Counted from the first letter of the stretch, positions 1 through 9,096 are shown. The stretch is DNA of 64,000 nt from JAOARY01 sp045345765 (GCA_045345765.1 CP148265.1:310001-374000), one strand, 5' to 3'. The notes: generated by a model from the letters alone, not told the origin. Numbers and translations are program-made.

Positions 1-19
1 TACGCTTAGGTACTGCCAT
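1..19 (-). CDS. rpmF: Ribosomal protein L32, first codons only
   Basis: The minus strand reads ATG GCA GTA CCT AAG CGT, giving MAVPKR, the conserved start of bacterial L32. It is preceded by an AAAAGGAGGAAT ribosome binding site. The rest of the gene lies outside the window. It follows yceD by 14 bp, the usual yceD-rpmF arrangement, and is probably cotranscribed from the yceD promoter. The call rests on six residues plus context. Confidence 0.85.
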
Positions 20-33
20 TTCTATTCCTCCTT

Positions 34-552
34 TTATTTAAAAAAATCTTTCAATTTAGATAATCGGGGATCTATGTTTAATTCATCTATTTCATCTGGA
101 TTGCATTTGCAACCTTCTTCATTTAGATTATTTCCACAGTTTGGACAAATACCTTTGCAATCATCTTTACAAACAATCTTAGAAGGTAAATTTAATAGGA
201 CAGCTGTTTTTAAAACTTCATCCATATTAACTTCATCCCCGTCATAAATAAATGAATCTTCCAATTCATCTACAGACTCTTTATAGTCATCTGTTAAAAA
301 TCCTTGTAAATCTGTATCTATATTTATGATAACATCTTTTAGACACCTACCACAAGACTCCTTAACAGCAGTCTTCACATTCAATTCTAAATAAATTTTA
401 TCTTTAATAGAATTTATTTCACCTTGAATTAATATTTCTTCACAAAAATGAATTCTTCCTTCACTTGTGTCTATGTAATCCAAAGTCTCTTTCATATTGA
501 CTCTAAACCTTGAAACTTCTTTTCTTAAAATTCTGCCAATATCTAATTTCAT
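34..552 (-). CDS. yceD: YceD/DUF177 family protein, 23S rRNA accumulation factor
   Basis: This is a protein of about 172 residues of the YceD (DUF177) family, which is coupled to rpmF and in E. coli is needed for normal 23S rRNA levels. It has a central SCGRC pair of cysteines and a C-terminal cysteine cluster (CKDDCKGICPNCGNN, then CKC) that looks like a metal site. The frame opens further upstream with a TTG at 588, but that codon overlaps the -10 box of a near-perfect promoter. The ATG at 552, with AAGGTGAT in front, is therefore the start. The molecular function in Firmicutes is not well defined. Confidence 0.88.
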   Translation of the reverse strand: MKLDIGRILRKEVSRFRVNMKETLDYIDTSEGRIHFCEEILIQGEINSIKDKIYLELNVKTAVKESCGRCLKDVIINIDTDLQGFLTDDYKESVDELEDSFIYDGDEVNMDEVLKTAVLLNLPSKIVCKDDCKGICPNCGNNLNEEGCKCNPDEIDELNIDPRLSKLKDFFK

Positions 553-579
553 AAAATCACCTTGACCTTCACCTTGTTT

Positions 580-608
580 ATTATACAAAGGGGTAAATCT
601 TTTGTCAA
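580..608 (-). promoter_or_regulatory. Strong sigma-A promoter for yceD-rpmF
   Basis: On the minus strand TTGACA (603-608) and TATAAT (580-585) are separated by exactly 17 bp. Both boxes match the consensus fully. Transcription should start near 573, about 20 nt before the yceD ATG. This excludes the in-frame TTG at 588 as a start codon. Confidence 0.85.
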
Positions 609-632
609 GTATTTTTACTTGATAGTTAAAAT

Positions 633-670
633 ATAATAAATCTATAGTAAAAAAACTATAGATTTATTAT
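633..670 (-). terminator. Hairpin downstream of ackA
   Basis: A perfect 15 bp inverted repeat (633-647 with 656-670) lies 27 bp after the ackA stop codon. The stem is AT-rich and the T-run after it is short, so it is a modest intrinsic terminator or an mRNA 3' end. Confidence 0.6.
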
Positions 671-696
671 ATCAATTGTATTAAACTAAGAATTTA

Positions 697-1890
697 TTAT
701 TTAACTAATTCAACAGTATCTCTAGCAATCATAAGTTCTTCATTTGTTGGTATAACAAATATCTTAACTTTAGAACCATCTTTACTTACTAAAGTTTCTT
801 TGCCTCTTACTTTATTCTTTTCAAAATCCATTTCGATTCCTAATCCTTCTAAACCTCTACAGATATCTTCTCTTGTTTCGATTCCATTTTCTCCAAGACC
901 AGCAGTAAATACTATAGCATCTGCGCCGTTCATCTCTGCCATGTAAGCACCGATGTATTTTTTAACTCTGTTAGCATATCCTTTTAATGCTATTAAAGCT
1001 CTTTCATTTCCTTCTTTAGCAGCATCTTCAACATCTCTAAAATCAGAACTTACACCTGAAACTCCATAAACTCCTGATTGTTTGTTTAATACATTGTTTA
1101 TTTCTTCTAATGATAAGTTTTCTTTTTCCATTATAAATGTAACTATAGCTGGATCTAAATCTCCAGATCTAGTTCCCATCATAAGTCCTTCAAGAGGAGT
1201 GAATCCCATAGAAGTATCTATTGATTTTCCATTTTCAACAGCAGCTATACTAGCTCCATTTCCTAAGTGACAAGTAACTATTTTGATATCTTTTAAATCT
1301 TTACCCATCATGTGAGCTACTCTATCAGATACGTATCTGTGAGAAGTTCCGTGGAAACCATATTTTCTTACTCCATACTTTTCATATAATTCATATGGTA
1401 GTGCATATAAATAATTTTCCTTTGGCATAGTTTGATGGAATGCAGTATCAAATACTCCTACCATTGGTACATCCTTTAATAATTCTTCACAAGCTTTTAT
1501 TCCTAATATATTAGCTGGGTTGTGAAGTGGTGCTAATTCTATACACTCATTTAAAGCATCCATTACTTTTTCATCTATTATAACTGAACCTGCAAACTTT
1601 TCTCCACCATGAACAACTCTATGTCCTACTGCATCTATTTCATCCATAGATTTTATAGCACCATATTCTTCATTAACTAAAGTTTCTAATACAAGTCTTA
1701 TTGCATCATTATGATCTTTCATTGGCTCTTCTATTACAACTTTATCTTTTCCATCTACTTCATGCTTTATTCTAGCACCTTCAATTCCTATTCTTTCGCA
1801 AAGACCTACAGCCATTGCTCTTTCTGTTTCCATATCAATAAGTTGGTACTTAAGTGAAGAACTTCCACAATTAATAACTAAAACTTTCAT
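697..1890 (-). CDS. ackA: Acetate kinase
   Basis: This cytoplasmic enzyme interconverts acetyl phosphate plus ADP and acetate plus ATP. It is the substrate-level ATP-forming step of anaerobic acetate production. The 397-residue length is normal. The N-terminus MKVLVINCGSSSLKYQ carries the conserved NxGSSS phosphate motif. VGHRVVHGG, FDTAFHQTMP, YGFHGTSHRYV and HLGNGAS are all present, as expected for the ASKHA fold. AAGAAGGGAG precedes the ATG. No pta gene is adjacent: tRNA-Sec lies upstream and yceD downstream, so the gene is a single transcription unit. It would draw on acetyl-CoA from amino acid fermentation such as the lysine pathway in this window. Confidence 0.97.
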   Translation of the reverse strand: MKVLVINCGSSSLKYQLIDMETERAMAVGLCERIGIEGARIKHEVDGKDKVVIEEPMKDHNDAIRLVLETLVNEEYGAIKSMDEIDAVGHRVVHGGEKFAGSVIIDEKVMDALNECIELAPLHNPANILGIKACEELLKDVPMVGVFDTAFHQTMPKENYLYALPYELYEKYGVRKYGFHGTSHRYVSDRVAHMMGKDLKDIKIVTCHLGNGASIAAVENGKSIDTSMGFTPLEGLMMGTRSGDLDPAIVTFIMEKENLSLEEINNVLNKQSGVYGVSGVSSDFRDVEDAAKEGNERALIALKGYANRVKKYIGAYMAEMNGADAIVFTAGLGENGIETREDICRGLEGLGIEMDFEKNKVRGKETLVSKDGSKVKIFVIPTNEELMIARDTVELVK

Positions 1891-2007
1891 TTAAAATGCT
1901 CCCTTCTTAATTTACTTAAAACTTTTTGTTTTAAAACTTATATATGTAATCACGATTTCCATTAATTATCTGAATAAATTAAAAATCAATGATTAAAAAC
2001 ATTTACT

Positions 2008-2036
2008 ATTATACATTTTTTATTTATTCTTGTATA
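2008..2036 (-). promoter_or_regulatory. Candidate ackA promoter
   Basis: The minus strand carries TATACA (2031-2036), a 17 bp spacer and TATAAT (2008-2013). This leaves a leader of about 110 nt before ackA. The -35 box is weak. Nothing else coding is seen between 1891 and 2222, apart from a perfect 28 bp inverted repeat at 2151-2178 that may be a transcription stop. Confidence 0.5.
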
Positions 2037-2228
2037 CAATATATTTTAAAATCAATTCAAACTCATCATATTCAATAGAAAAAGAAAAAAAAATTAACAT
2101 ACTATTTAGAATTATAACACAATATCAAAGCATATAAAAGAACGTTTGCAATAAAAAATAATCATGATTATTTTTTATTATATACCATTATATCTAAATT
2201 TTTAATAAATATTTATTTTTAATAAAAA

Positions 2229-2256
2229 AACAGCTATGACTAAAGTCATAGCTGTT
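2229..2256 (-). terminator. Terminator of tRNA-Sec
   Basis: A 12 bp perfect stem (2229-2240 with 2245-2256), a TTTA loop and a T-run follow the CCA end of the tRNA on the minus strand. It is a classical intrinsic terminator. Confidence 0.85.
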
Positions 2257-2267
2257 AATATCAAATT

Positions 2268-2364
2268 TGGCGGGAATGTGTGAGAATCGAACTCACCCAA
2301 GAGGCTCTTAACCCCTCACGCTGGTTTTGAAGACCAGAGGGCACACCAGCACCCATCCACTCCC
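2268..2364 (-). tRNA. selC: Selenocysteine tRNA (anticodon UCA)
   Basis: The 97-nt minus-strand sequence has CTCTGGTCTTCAAAACCAG as its anticodon arm with anticodon TCA. It has a long variable arm (GTGAGGGG...CCTCTTGG), a T-arm GTGAG-TTCGATT-CTCAC and an encoded 3' CCA. The length, the large variable arm and the UCA anticodon together identify tRNA-Sec. The acceptor pairs GGGAGTG with the segment ahead of GCCA, with one wobble; an eighth pair is imperfect. SelA charges this tRNA with selenium and SelB delivers it to UGA codons. Both are encoded a few kilobases upstream. Confidence 0.95.
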
Positions 2365-2394
2365 ATATAAGAGTTCCGCCTCGTTACTTTTAAT

Positions 2395-2423
2395 ATATTA
2401 TCATAGACTTTTATAATTCGCAA
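2395..2423 (-). promoter_or_regulatory. Candidate selC promoter
   Basis: TTGCGA (2418-2423), a 17 bp spacer and TAATAT (2395-2400) on the minus strand place a start near 2388, about 24 nt before the mature tRNA 5' end. Confidence 0.55.
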
Positions 2424-2600
2424 TATAAATTTAAATATAATTTAAAATATACGTATATTTATATTTTTTTTACAACTAAGATAATTGCAATTTCTATTGT
2501 ATAAAGTTTTTTTATACATCCTATTTTGTTTTCTTATTTAAAGTAAAAAATAAAATATAATAACTCTTATACCCTTATTTTTTTAATTAAAAATAAAAAT

Positions 2601-2655
2601 ACTTCGCTTATAATAATCGATTCTTATTTTATAATCGATTTACTATAAGCAAAGT
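2601..2655 (-). terminator. Terminator at the end of the selA-selB-two-component-GerM run
   Basis: A long near-perfect hairpin (2601-2622 with about 2633-2655) is followed on the minus strand by ATTTTTATTTTT. It lies 51 bp past the stop of the GerM-domain gene. The remaining bases of the gap on both sides are AT-rich, with no gene visible apart from tRNA-Sec. Confidence 0.75.
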
Positions 2656-2705
2656 GTCTGTAATAAATATTTAATAAATTTCTTGAAACATAAGTTTTCA
2701 ATTAT

Positions 2706-3614
2706 TTATTGATTTTTTACTTCTATTAATTCTTTATTTAATTTAAATGATTTACTCAAATCTATATGTTTATAATATTCTTTTTTCTCACCTTCAACTT
2801 CAAAAATAACCTCTTCTATTGAATCTGATGAACAAAGAGTATTAACAATAGAGTATATAGTCATCATCTCACCTGTATTGCCACCATTATGATTATCTAC
2901 AAACTCTTTACTAAAATTAATAGTGACTATTTTATTATTTTGTTTATAGCCAAGAATTTTAGTTCCACTAGGAATTAGATTTTTGTCATTATTATTTGAT
3001 ACTTCTATTAATTTTTCTAACACCTTAAAACCTAAAGGTTCTCCACTTTTGATTTTAATACTTTCTTTTTTAGTTGTTAATTTTGTATACTCTTCATTTG
3101 GAATATAAATTTCTATTATCAATTCTTTTTCTTCGCTTAAATCAAATTTAACCAAATTTTCATATGCAATACCTTTTGAAGATATTACTTTTTTACCTTC
3201 AACGGTAAGCTTAACTTCATTTATTTCTTCAAATTGAGTAAGCGTATTTGTAAGTGTGACAATTGCATTTATTTCATTTAAATTATTTCCAAATTTTATA
3301 AAATCTTTAGACAAATCCACTATAATTTTTTCATTATCTCTTTTTATTAAATTTATCTTTGTCTTTTCGTTTATCGCCCTTGACATATCAAGAGAGTAAG
3401 GTCCATTTATAAGTGTATTTAAAGCTATATCGTATTTTTCATCTTCTTCAATATAATCAATCGGTCTAGTCATCCATAAAATCCTCGTTCCATCATTATT
3501 GGGATAAAATAATTTTATTTCTTTGGTTTTCATTTGCTTTTCTTGATTCATATTGCAGGATGTTAAAATAAAAATGCTTAATACTAACATTATAAGTAAT
3601 CTTAATTTTTTCAT
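2706..3614 (-). CDS. Lipoprotein with two GerM domains
   Basis: This is a 302-residue predicted lipoprotein. A lysine-rich N-terminus is followed by a hydrophobic stretch and a lipobox LTSC (residues about 17-20), so it should be anchored outside the membrane. Two GerM-type modules follow, at about 33-150 (LFYPNNDGTRILW, LNTLINGP, VDLSKDF) and about 165-290 (IYIPNEEYTKL, LGYKQNNKIVTINFSKEFV). In Bacillus, GerM works in sporulation and germination, but many GerM-domain lipoproteins sit next to envelope two-component systems. Here it lies 14 bp after a sensor kinase gene and is probably an accessory or target of that system. The exact role is unknown. Confidence 0.82.
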   Translation of the reverse strand: MKKLRLLIMLVLSIFILTSCNMNQEKQMKTKEIKLFYPNNDGTRILWMTRPIDYIEEDEKYDIALNTLINGPYSLDMSRAINEKTKINLIKRDNEKIIVDLSKDFIKFGNNLNEINAIVTLTNTLTQFEEINEVKLTVEGKKVISSKGIAYENLVKFDLSEEKELIIEIYIPNEEYTKLTTKKESIKIKSGEPLGFKVLEKLIEVSNNNDKNLIPSGTKILGYKQNNKIVTINFSKEFVDNHNGGNTGEMMTIYSIVNTLCSSDSIEEVIFEVEGEKKEYYKHIDLSKSFKLNKELIEVKNQ

Positions 3615-3628
3615 ACCAAACGCCTCCC

Positions 3629-5032
3629 TTATATAAGAGCTTTTGGAAGCTTTATATATATGGATGTCCCAAAATTCTCTTTACTCTTTACAATTATATC
3701 ACCTTGATGCAACTCTATGATTTGTTTAGCTATACAAAGACCAAGTCCACTGCCCCCAGTTTCTCTTGATCTTGCTTTATCCACTCTATAAAATCTTTCG
3801 AATATTCTTTGTATATCATTTTCTCTTATTCCAATTCCCCTATCTTTAACCTTTACAACAGCAAAATCATTTTCATAATATATATATATATCTATAGTTG
3901 AATTTTCTTCACTATATTTAATAGCATTATCTAGTATATTAGTTATAACTCTATCTATTTTTATTTGATCTAAGTTCATCTGCACTTTATTGTATTCATG
4001 ATATCTTATTTTTATATTTTTCTCTTCCCATTTAAACTTTAATCTATCTATTATCTTTTCAATAATGTAATTTAAATAAGTCATTTCAAAATTTAATTTC
4101 AACTTATCTTCATCAATATCAACAAGTACCTTCAAATCATCTATTATCATATTTAGTCTGTCAATTTCTCCATCTATATCAATAAGAAATTCTTTTTGTA
4201 TGGATTTATCAAAATCTGAATAAATAAGACTTCCAATAAGCACTTTTATAGAACTTAAAGGTGTTTTTAGTTCATGACAAACATTTGATACAAACTCTTT
4301 TCTTTGAGTTTCTATTTGAGTTATTTTAGTATTCATTATATTAAATGACTTACAAAGACTAGAAAGTTCATCATTTGCTTCTATTTTTATTTTTTCATAA
4401 AAATCCCCTCTTGACAGAGATTTAAAGCCTTGTTCTAATTTTTCTATAGGATAAGTCATATTTTTTGCTATTATTATACTAAAAAAAGATACTAGTATCA
4501 AATCTAATAATGATATGTAAAACATAGTTTTTTGTATTCGGTTTATCTTCTCTTCAACCTCATCTAAATTTCTTTCTACATATACATAACCAACTAGTCC
4601 ATCACTTTTTTCTATTTTAAAAAGCAATCTAATTTTATAATTTTTGATATGATAAAAACAATCTTGGTTATCCTTTGATATTCGTTGAAATTCTTCTATA
4701 TTGAATTTAACTTTTGTCCTTATGGGAAATTTGACCATAGCTTCATGTATCAAAAAACCTACATCATCCAATAAAAGTACTCTTGAATTATCATATCTTT
4801 TTTTGTACTCGTCGACATAATGTTTTACATTTTTATGATTAACCTTATGAAATATCTTTATATTTCTAATAAGATTAACTCCATCTGATATCATTATATC
4901 TGTTCTTTCTTGTTTAAAATCATCTTTTATATTTTCTATTACAAAAACACCTATAAATAGAAATGAAAATAATGATAATATTAAATAAAAAAGGACTATT
5001 TTATGTTTAATCTTTCTTAAAATAATAACCAA
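3629..5032 (-). CDS. Membrane sensor histidine kinase
   Basis: The protein has about 467 residues. It has a transmembrane helix at about 13-30, an extracytoplasmic sensor segment to about 165, and a second helix at about 170-190. A HAMP linker follows (MTYPIEKLEQGFKSLSRGDF), then a HisKA box SNVCHELKTPLSSIK with the phospho-accepting His near 253. The HATPase domain has N (NILDNAIKYS), G1 (VKDRGIGI) and G2 (GGSGLGLCIA) boxes. It overlaps the response regulator gene by 26 bp and is its partner. No ATG lies before the first membrane helix. The start is a TTG at 5032, or possibly an ATT six bases past the GGGGAG site. The signal is unknown. Confidence 0.93.
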   Translation of the reverse strand: MVIILRKIKHKIVLFYLILSLFSFLFIGVFVIENIKDDFKQERTDIMISDGVNLIRNIKIFHKVNHKNVKHYVDEYKKRYDNSRVLLLDDVGFLIHEAMVKFPIRTKVKFNIEEFQRISKDNQDCFYHIKNYKIRLLFKIEKSDGLVGYVYVERNLDEVEEKINRIQKTMFYISLLDLILVSFFSIIIAKNMTYPIEKLEQGFKSLSRGDFYEKIKIEANDELSSLCKSFNIMNTKITQIETQRKEFVSNVCHELKTPLSSIKVLIGSLIYSDFDKSIQKEFLIDIDGEIDRLNMIIDDLKVLVDIDEDKLKLNFEMTYLNYIIEKIIDRLKFKWEEKNIKIRYHEYNKVQMNLDQIKIDRVITNILDNAIKYSEENSTIDIYIYYENDFAVVKVKDRGIGIRENDIQRIFERFYRVDKARSRETGGSGLGLCIAKQIIELHQGDIIVKSKENFGTSIYIKLPKALI

Positions 5033-5690
5033 CTCCCCATTTAGTTATTATATAAGATGGTCTTGATGAATCCTTTTCTATTTTTTCTCTTAATCTTCTG
5101 ATATGAACATCTACAGTTCTTAAATCTCCATAATTTTCATAATCCCAAATCTTTTTAAATAATTCTTCTCTGGAAAAAACCGTATTTTCATTCGTAGCTA
5201 AATATACAAATAAATCGAATTCTTTTCCTGTAAGATTAATATTTTTATTCTTATATTTTATTTTTCTACCCAAAGTATTTATTGTAAAATCGCAAATAGT
5301 TATTTCATTAATCTCTTTTTCATCATTTTTTACTCTTCTTAAAATAGCCTTTATTCTAGCTTTTAGTTCCAAAACATTAAAAGGCTTTGTCATATAATCA
5401 TCTGCACCATATTCAAGCCCCATAATCTTACTTACATCCTCACCTTTAGCAGTAAGCATTATTATTGGAACAGTTGAAAATTCACGAATTTCTTTACAAA
5501 CTTCAAAACCATCTTTCTTTGGTAGCATTAAATCCAATATTATTATGTCATAATTATTATTTGAAGCCATTAAAACAGCTGATTCTCCATCATATGCTTC
5601 ATCTATTTCATAATCATCTTGTTCCAAAGTATACTTCATTCCTTTTATCAGAAGCTTTTCATCATCTACAATAAGTATTTTGTATTTCAT
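5007..5690 (-). CDS. OmpR-family response regulator
   Basis: This 227-residue DNA-binding regulator has a receiver domain (about 1-120) with the acidic pair VDDE, a phospho-acceptor Asp in IIILDLMLP, the MLTA Thr and the KPF lysine. It is followed by a winged-helix domain (LTGKEFDLFVYLA, RTVDVHIRRLREKIE, RGVGY-like WGVGYYF end) of the OmpR/PhoB type. GGGGGAT lies at good spacing before the ATG. It begins 11 bp after selB and overlaps the kinase gene, so selA-selB, the regulator, the kinase and the GerM lipoprotein look like one operon. Its targets cannot be read from the sequence. Confidence 0.95.
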   Translation of the reverse strand: MKYKILIVDDEKLLIKGMKYTLEQDDYEIDEAYDGESAVLMASNNNYDIIILDLMLPKKDGFEVCKEIREFSTVPIIMLTAKGEDVSKIMGLEYGADDYMTKPFNVLELKARIKAILRRVKNDEKEINEITICDFTINTLGRKIKYKNKNINLTGKEFDLFVYLATNENTVFSREELFKKIWDYENYGDLRTVDVHIRRLREKIEKDSSRPSYIITKWGVGYYFKKD

Positions 5691-5701
5691 TTTTTATCCC
5701 C

Positions 5702-7588
5702 CTAAAAAATAACTCTAGTATTATCCTCTAACCTTCTAGTCACTTTTACTTTATCCAAATGTTCTAAAAGAAGTATTGCATATTTCCTACTAAATCCTAT
5801 CAAATCTCTAAACCCTGCAAGTCCAATCGGTTCATTTGTTTTTTCTAAATGTGATTTTAGTTTATTTATAATATCAATATATACATCTTTATGATAATAT
5901 ATATCTTCAGAAATTCTTACTAAATCTAGTTCATTCATATAATTTAACAAATCTTTATTTATGTTATTTTTTTCAATTATATCCCATACTGGTTTTGGTG
6001 TTAGACCATCTTTTTTAAGCTCTTTTAATAATTTTGACTTTAATTCCTCTTGTTTTTTGTTAAGCATAACCTCAAAACCTTTTACTTTTACAATATTATT
6101 AGACATCTCTATTAAATTTTCTTCTTTTATTATTTCTAAAAGTATATCAAATTCTTTTGTCTTTAAGGCTTTTATTATCTTATTTCTAAGTTCCTCTTTT
6201 AATATCCCTTCTTTTAATTTATTTTTTCTATGATATTCGTTTAATTCATTAATCATATTTTCTTTAAGTTCTTCAAACTTACAATCAGAAATATATATTG
6301 AATTTATATTATAAACTCGACTTTCTTCTTCAAGCCTTAACATTTTATCCCTAATCACATCTTCTTTTTCTGATAATGCCTTACATATTTCTTTTATCCC
6401 CATGTAATTATCTTTTGATTTTTTTATTGTTTGCATTATTATATCTTCTAAAGAACCTTTTTCTTTCATTTCAAATTCTTTTATAATTTTTTCGTCAGTT
6501 TTTTTATGTTTTTTTGGATTAGAATCTATAACAACACCACCAGCTATCGTTTCCATTGGAGAGTAAAATCTTATAACAAACTTGTCACCATTTTTTATAA
6601 CAATGGGTTCTTCTAATCTAAATTGAACAAAACCTTCTTCATTTTCATTTAATTCATCTTTACCTATAAGAACAGTTCTTCCTATTGTCTCCTTTGATCC
6701 ATGATAAAATTTTATTCTTTCCCAATACTTTATCGATCTACTTAAGTTACCTACCGTATTAATTTTACAATCAATCATCATAGTTGGTATCAAAGAATCT
6801 TTTAGAGAAATTATATCACCTCTATTTATATCTTCAACTTTTATATTTGATAAATTAATAGCAGTTCTTTGACCAGCATAAGCAACATCCATATTTTGTC
6901 CATGAACTTGAATAGATCTTATCTTTGTTTCTTTTTTAGATGGATAAATTACTACTTCTTCTCCTACTTCTAATTTACCTTCTATTAAAGTTCCTGTTAC
7001 AACTGTACCAAAACCCTTTACAGAAAAAACTCTATCTACATATAATCTTGGATTTGTATTTATCTGTCTTGTTTCAACATCATCTAATAATATATCTATT
7101 TCTTCTTTTAATGTATCAATCCCTATATTCTCAACAGAATCAACTTCTATTATTTTAGAATCTTTTAAGAATGTATTTGAAAGTTTTTCTCTTATATCAT
7201 CCTTTACAAGTTCTTTTAAATCATCATCTGCAAGTCCTGATTTTGTAAGCACAATCAATCCTTTTTTAAGACCTATAAAATTTAATATATTCATATGTTC
7301 TATAGTTTGAGGCATAACACCTTCATCTGCTGCTATAACTAATAAGACCATATCCATTCCACTTACACCAGCAAGCATATTTTTTATAAATTTCTCATGT
7401 CCTGGTACATCTATTATTCCTGCTTGTTTTTCATCATTTATTTTAAAATGTGTAAATCCTAAATCAATTGAAATTCCACGTTTTTGTTCTTCTTTTAATC
7501 TATCTGTATTACTTCCTGTTAAAGCCTTTATTAATGTTGTTTTTCCATGGTCTATATGCCCTGCTGTTCCTATAATAAAATTCTTCAT
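5702..7588 (-). CDS. selB: Selenocysteine-specific elongation factor
   Basis: SelB is a GTPase of 628 residues that carries Sec-tRNA to UGA codons flagged by a SECIS hairpin. The N-terminal G domain has GHIDHGKTT (G1), DVPGHEKFI (G3) and LTKSG (the G4 position, where EF-Tu has NKxD). EF-Tu-like beta-barrels follow (VDRVFSVKGFGTVVTGT). The C-terminal third is lysine- and glutamate-rich and holds the winged-helix repeats that bind the SECIS RNA, ending in EHLDKVKVTRRLEDNTRVIF. The ATG at 7588 is chosen because ATGGAGGAAAGT just upstream holds its GGAGG site. It sits 32 bp after selA. Confidence 0.97.
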   Translation of the reverse strand: MKNFIIGTAGHIDHGKTTLIKALTGSNTDRLKEEQKRGISIDLGFTHFKINDEKQAGIIDVPGHEKFIKNMLAGVSGMDMVLLVIAADEGVMPQTIEHMNILNFIGLKKGLIVLTKSGLADDDLKELVKDDIREKLSNTFLKDSKIIEVDSVENIGIDTLKEEIDILLDDVETRQINTNPRLYVDRVFSVKGFGTVVTGTLIEGKLEVGEEVVIYPSKKETKIRSIQVHGQNMDVAYAGQRTAINLSNIKVEDINRGDIISLKDSLIPTMMIDCKINTVGNLSRSIKYWERIKFYHGSKETIGRTVLIGKDELNENEEGFVQFRLEEPIVIKNGDKFVIRFYSPMETIAGGVVIDSNPKKHKKTDEKIIKEFEMKEKGSLEDIIMQTIKKSKDNYMGIKEICKALSEKEDVIRDKMLRLEEESRVYNINSIYISDCKFEELKENMINELNEYHRKNKLKEGILKEELRNKIIKALKTKEFDILLEIIKEENLIEMSNNIVKVKGFEVMLNKKQEELKSKLLKELKKDGLTPKPVWDIIEKNNINKDLLNYMNELDLVRISEDIYYHKDVYIDIINKLKSHLEKTNEPIGLAGFRDLIGFSRKYAILLLEHLDKVKVTRRLEDNTRVIF

Positions 7589-7620
7589 ACTTTCCTCCAT
7601 TAAACCTATAAATATAAATT

Positions 7621-9027
7621 TTAATTAAATATATTTGTTATTTCTTTTGCTACTATTTCAAATTCATTTTCGAATATTGTTCTTACATCTAATATATATT
7701 TATCATCATATACTCTTCCTATTATATGTGATTTTGATAATCTTAATTTTTCTTCTAATTTATTTATACTAATCTCACTAGGCTTTATATTTATAACTTT
7801 ACTATCTATATATTCAAGAGGTAATGCTCCACCACCAACTTGAGACGAACCTTTTTCTATACTAAATTCTACATTAGAAAGATTCAAATTATTTAATATC
7901 TTTAGTAATTTATTCGCCTTAGTTTCAAGTTCTTCCTCTCTCATAGTTATCATTTTAAGTCCTGGTATATTTTCTATTGCCTTTTGTTCATCTAAATAAA
8001 GTCTTAAAGTAGCCTCTAATGTTGCTATAGTTAATTTATCAACTCTTAACGCTCTTGTAAGTTGGTTTTCCTTCATCATTTTGATGTATTTACTTTTACC
8101 TATTATAATTCCAGCTTGGGGCCCACCAAGAATTTTATCTCCACTAAATGTTACTATATCAACACCTTTATCTATAGAGTTTTTAACTGTAGGTTCATAT
8201 TTTAAATTGTATTTAGAAAAATCTATAAATACCCCACTACCCAAATCCTCTATTAATGGTAATTCTACTTCATCAGCTAAAACTCTTAATTCTTCTAAAC
8301 TAACTTCTTTTGTAAAACCCATGATTTTGTAATTACTTGTGTGAACTTTCATAAGTGCAGCTGTTTGTTCATTTATAGCATTTTTATAATCTTTTAAATG
8401 TGTTTTATTTGTAGTTCCAACTTCTACAAGTTTTGCTCCACCTTGTTCCATAACATCTGGAACTCTAAAAGAACCACCAATTTCAACAAGTTCCCCTCTT
8501 GATACTATGACTTCTTTTTCTTTTGCTAATGTACTTAAAACCAATAATACTGCTGCTGCATTATTATTAACAACTAAAACATCTTCTGCTCCAGTTAATT
8601 TTTTTATTATATTTTCTAAATGGTCATATCGAAGTCCTCTTTTTCCTTTTTGGATATCGTATTCCAAATTACAATAACCACCTATTCTATTCCATATATC
8701 TTCCTTTATAGATTCTGATATTGGGGCTCTACCTAAATTTGTATGTATTATTACTCCTGTTCCATTTATAACTTTTGTAAGATGTAATTCATATTCATCT
8801 TTAACTTCTTCTATTATGTTTTTTATTATAATATCTATATTAAGTTCAAAACTCAAAAGCTCTTCATTTGTAGAACTTACTATTATTTTTCTAAAATTAT
8901 CTATTACGGATCTTATTTTTTCAACTATTAAATCTCTTGGATAGTCTTTGATTATTCCTTTTAATTCTTCATTATTCAAAACTTCCTCAACTGATGGAAG
9001 TAAAGAAAAATATTCACGCTTTGACAT
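7621..9027 (-). CDS. selA: L-seryl-tRNA(Sec) selenium transferase
   Basis: SelA is a PLP enzyme that converts seryl-tRNA(Sec) to selenocysteinyl-tRNA(Sec) with selenophosphate. The 468-residue length is typical. The N-terminal tRNA-binding region (LPSVEEVLNNEEL) is followed by the PLP core, with NGTGVIIHTNLGRAPIS, NNNAAAVLLVLSTLA, LVEIGGSFRVPDVM and the Schiff-base lysine in FSGDKILGGPQAG. A spaced AAGGAGTG site precedes the ATG. It is transcribed with selB. The donor enzyme gene selD lies just upstream but ends in its own terminator. Confidence 0.97.
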   Translation of the reverse strand: MSKREYFSLLPSVEEVLNNEELKGIIKDYPRDLIVEKIRSVIDNFRKIIVSSTNEELLSFELNIDIIIKNIIEEVKDEYELHLTKVINGTGVIIHTNLGRAPISESIKEDIWNRIGGYCNLEYDIQKGKRGLRYDHLENIIKKLTGAEDVLVVNNNAAAVLLVLSTLAKEKEVIVSRGELVEIGGSFRVPDVMEQGGAKLVEVGTTNKTHLKDYKNAINEQTAALMKVHTSNYKIMGFTKEVSLEELRVLADEVELPLIEDLGSGVFIDFSKYNLKYEPTVKNSIDKGVDIVTFSGDKILGGPQAGIIIGKSKYIKMMKENQLTRALRVDKLTIATLEATLRLYLDEQKAIENIPGLKMITMREEELETKANKLLKILNNLNLSNVEFSIEKGSSQVGGGALPLEYIDSKVINIKPSEISINKLEEKLRLSKSHIIGRVYDDKYILDVRTIFENEFEIVAKEITNIFN

Positions 9028-9090
9028 ATATACACTCCTTGATTTATATTTTTATTTTTTTATATTTAAAACACTAATTGATTAATTCTA

Positions 9091-9096
9091 ATTATA
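9091..9096 (-). promoter_or_regulatory. Extended -10 element, candidate selA promoter
   Basis: The minus strand reads TATGGTATAAT with TATAAT at 9091-9096 and an upstream TGG. There is no good -35 box. It would give a leader of about 60 nt before selA. Confidence 0.45.
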
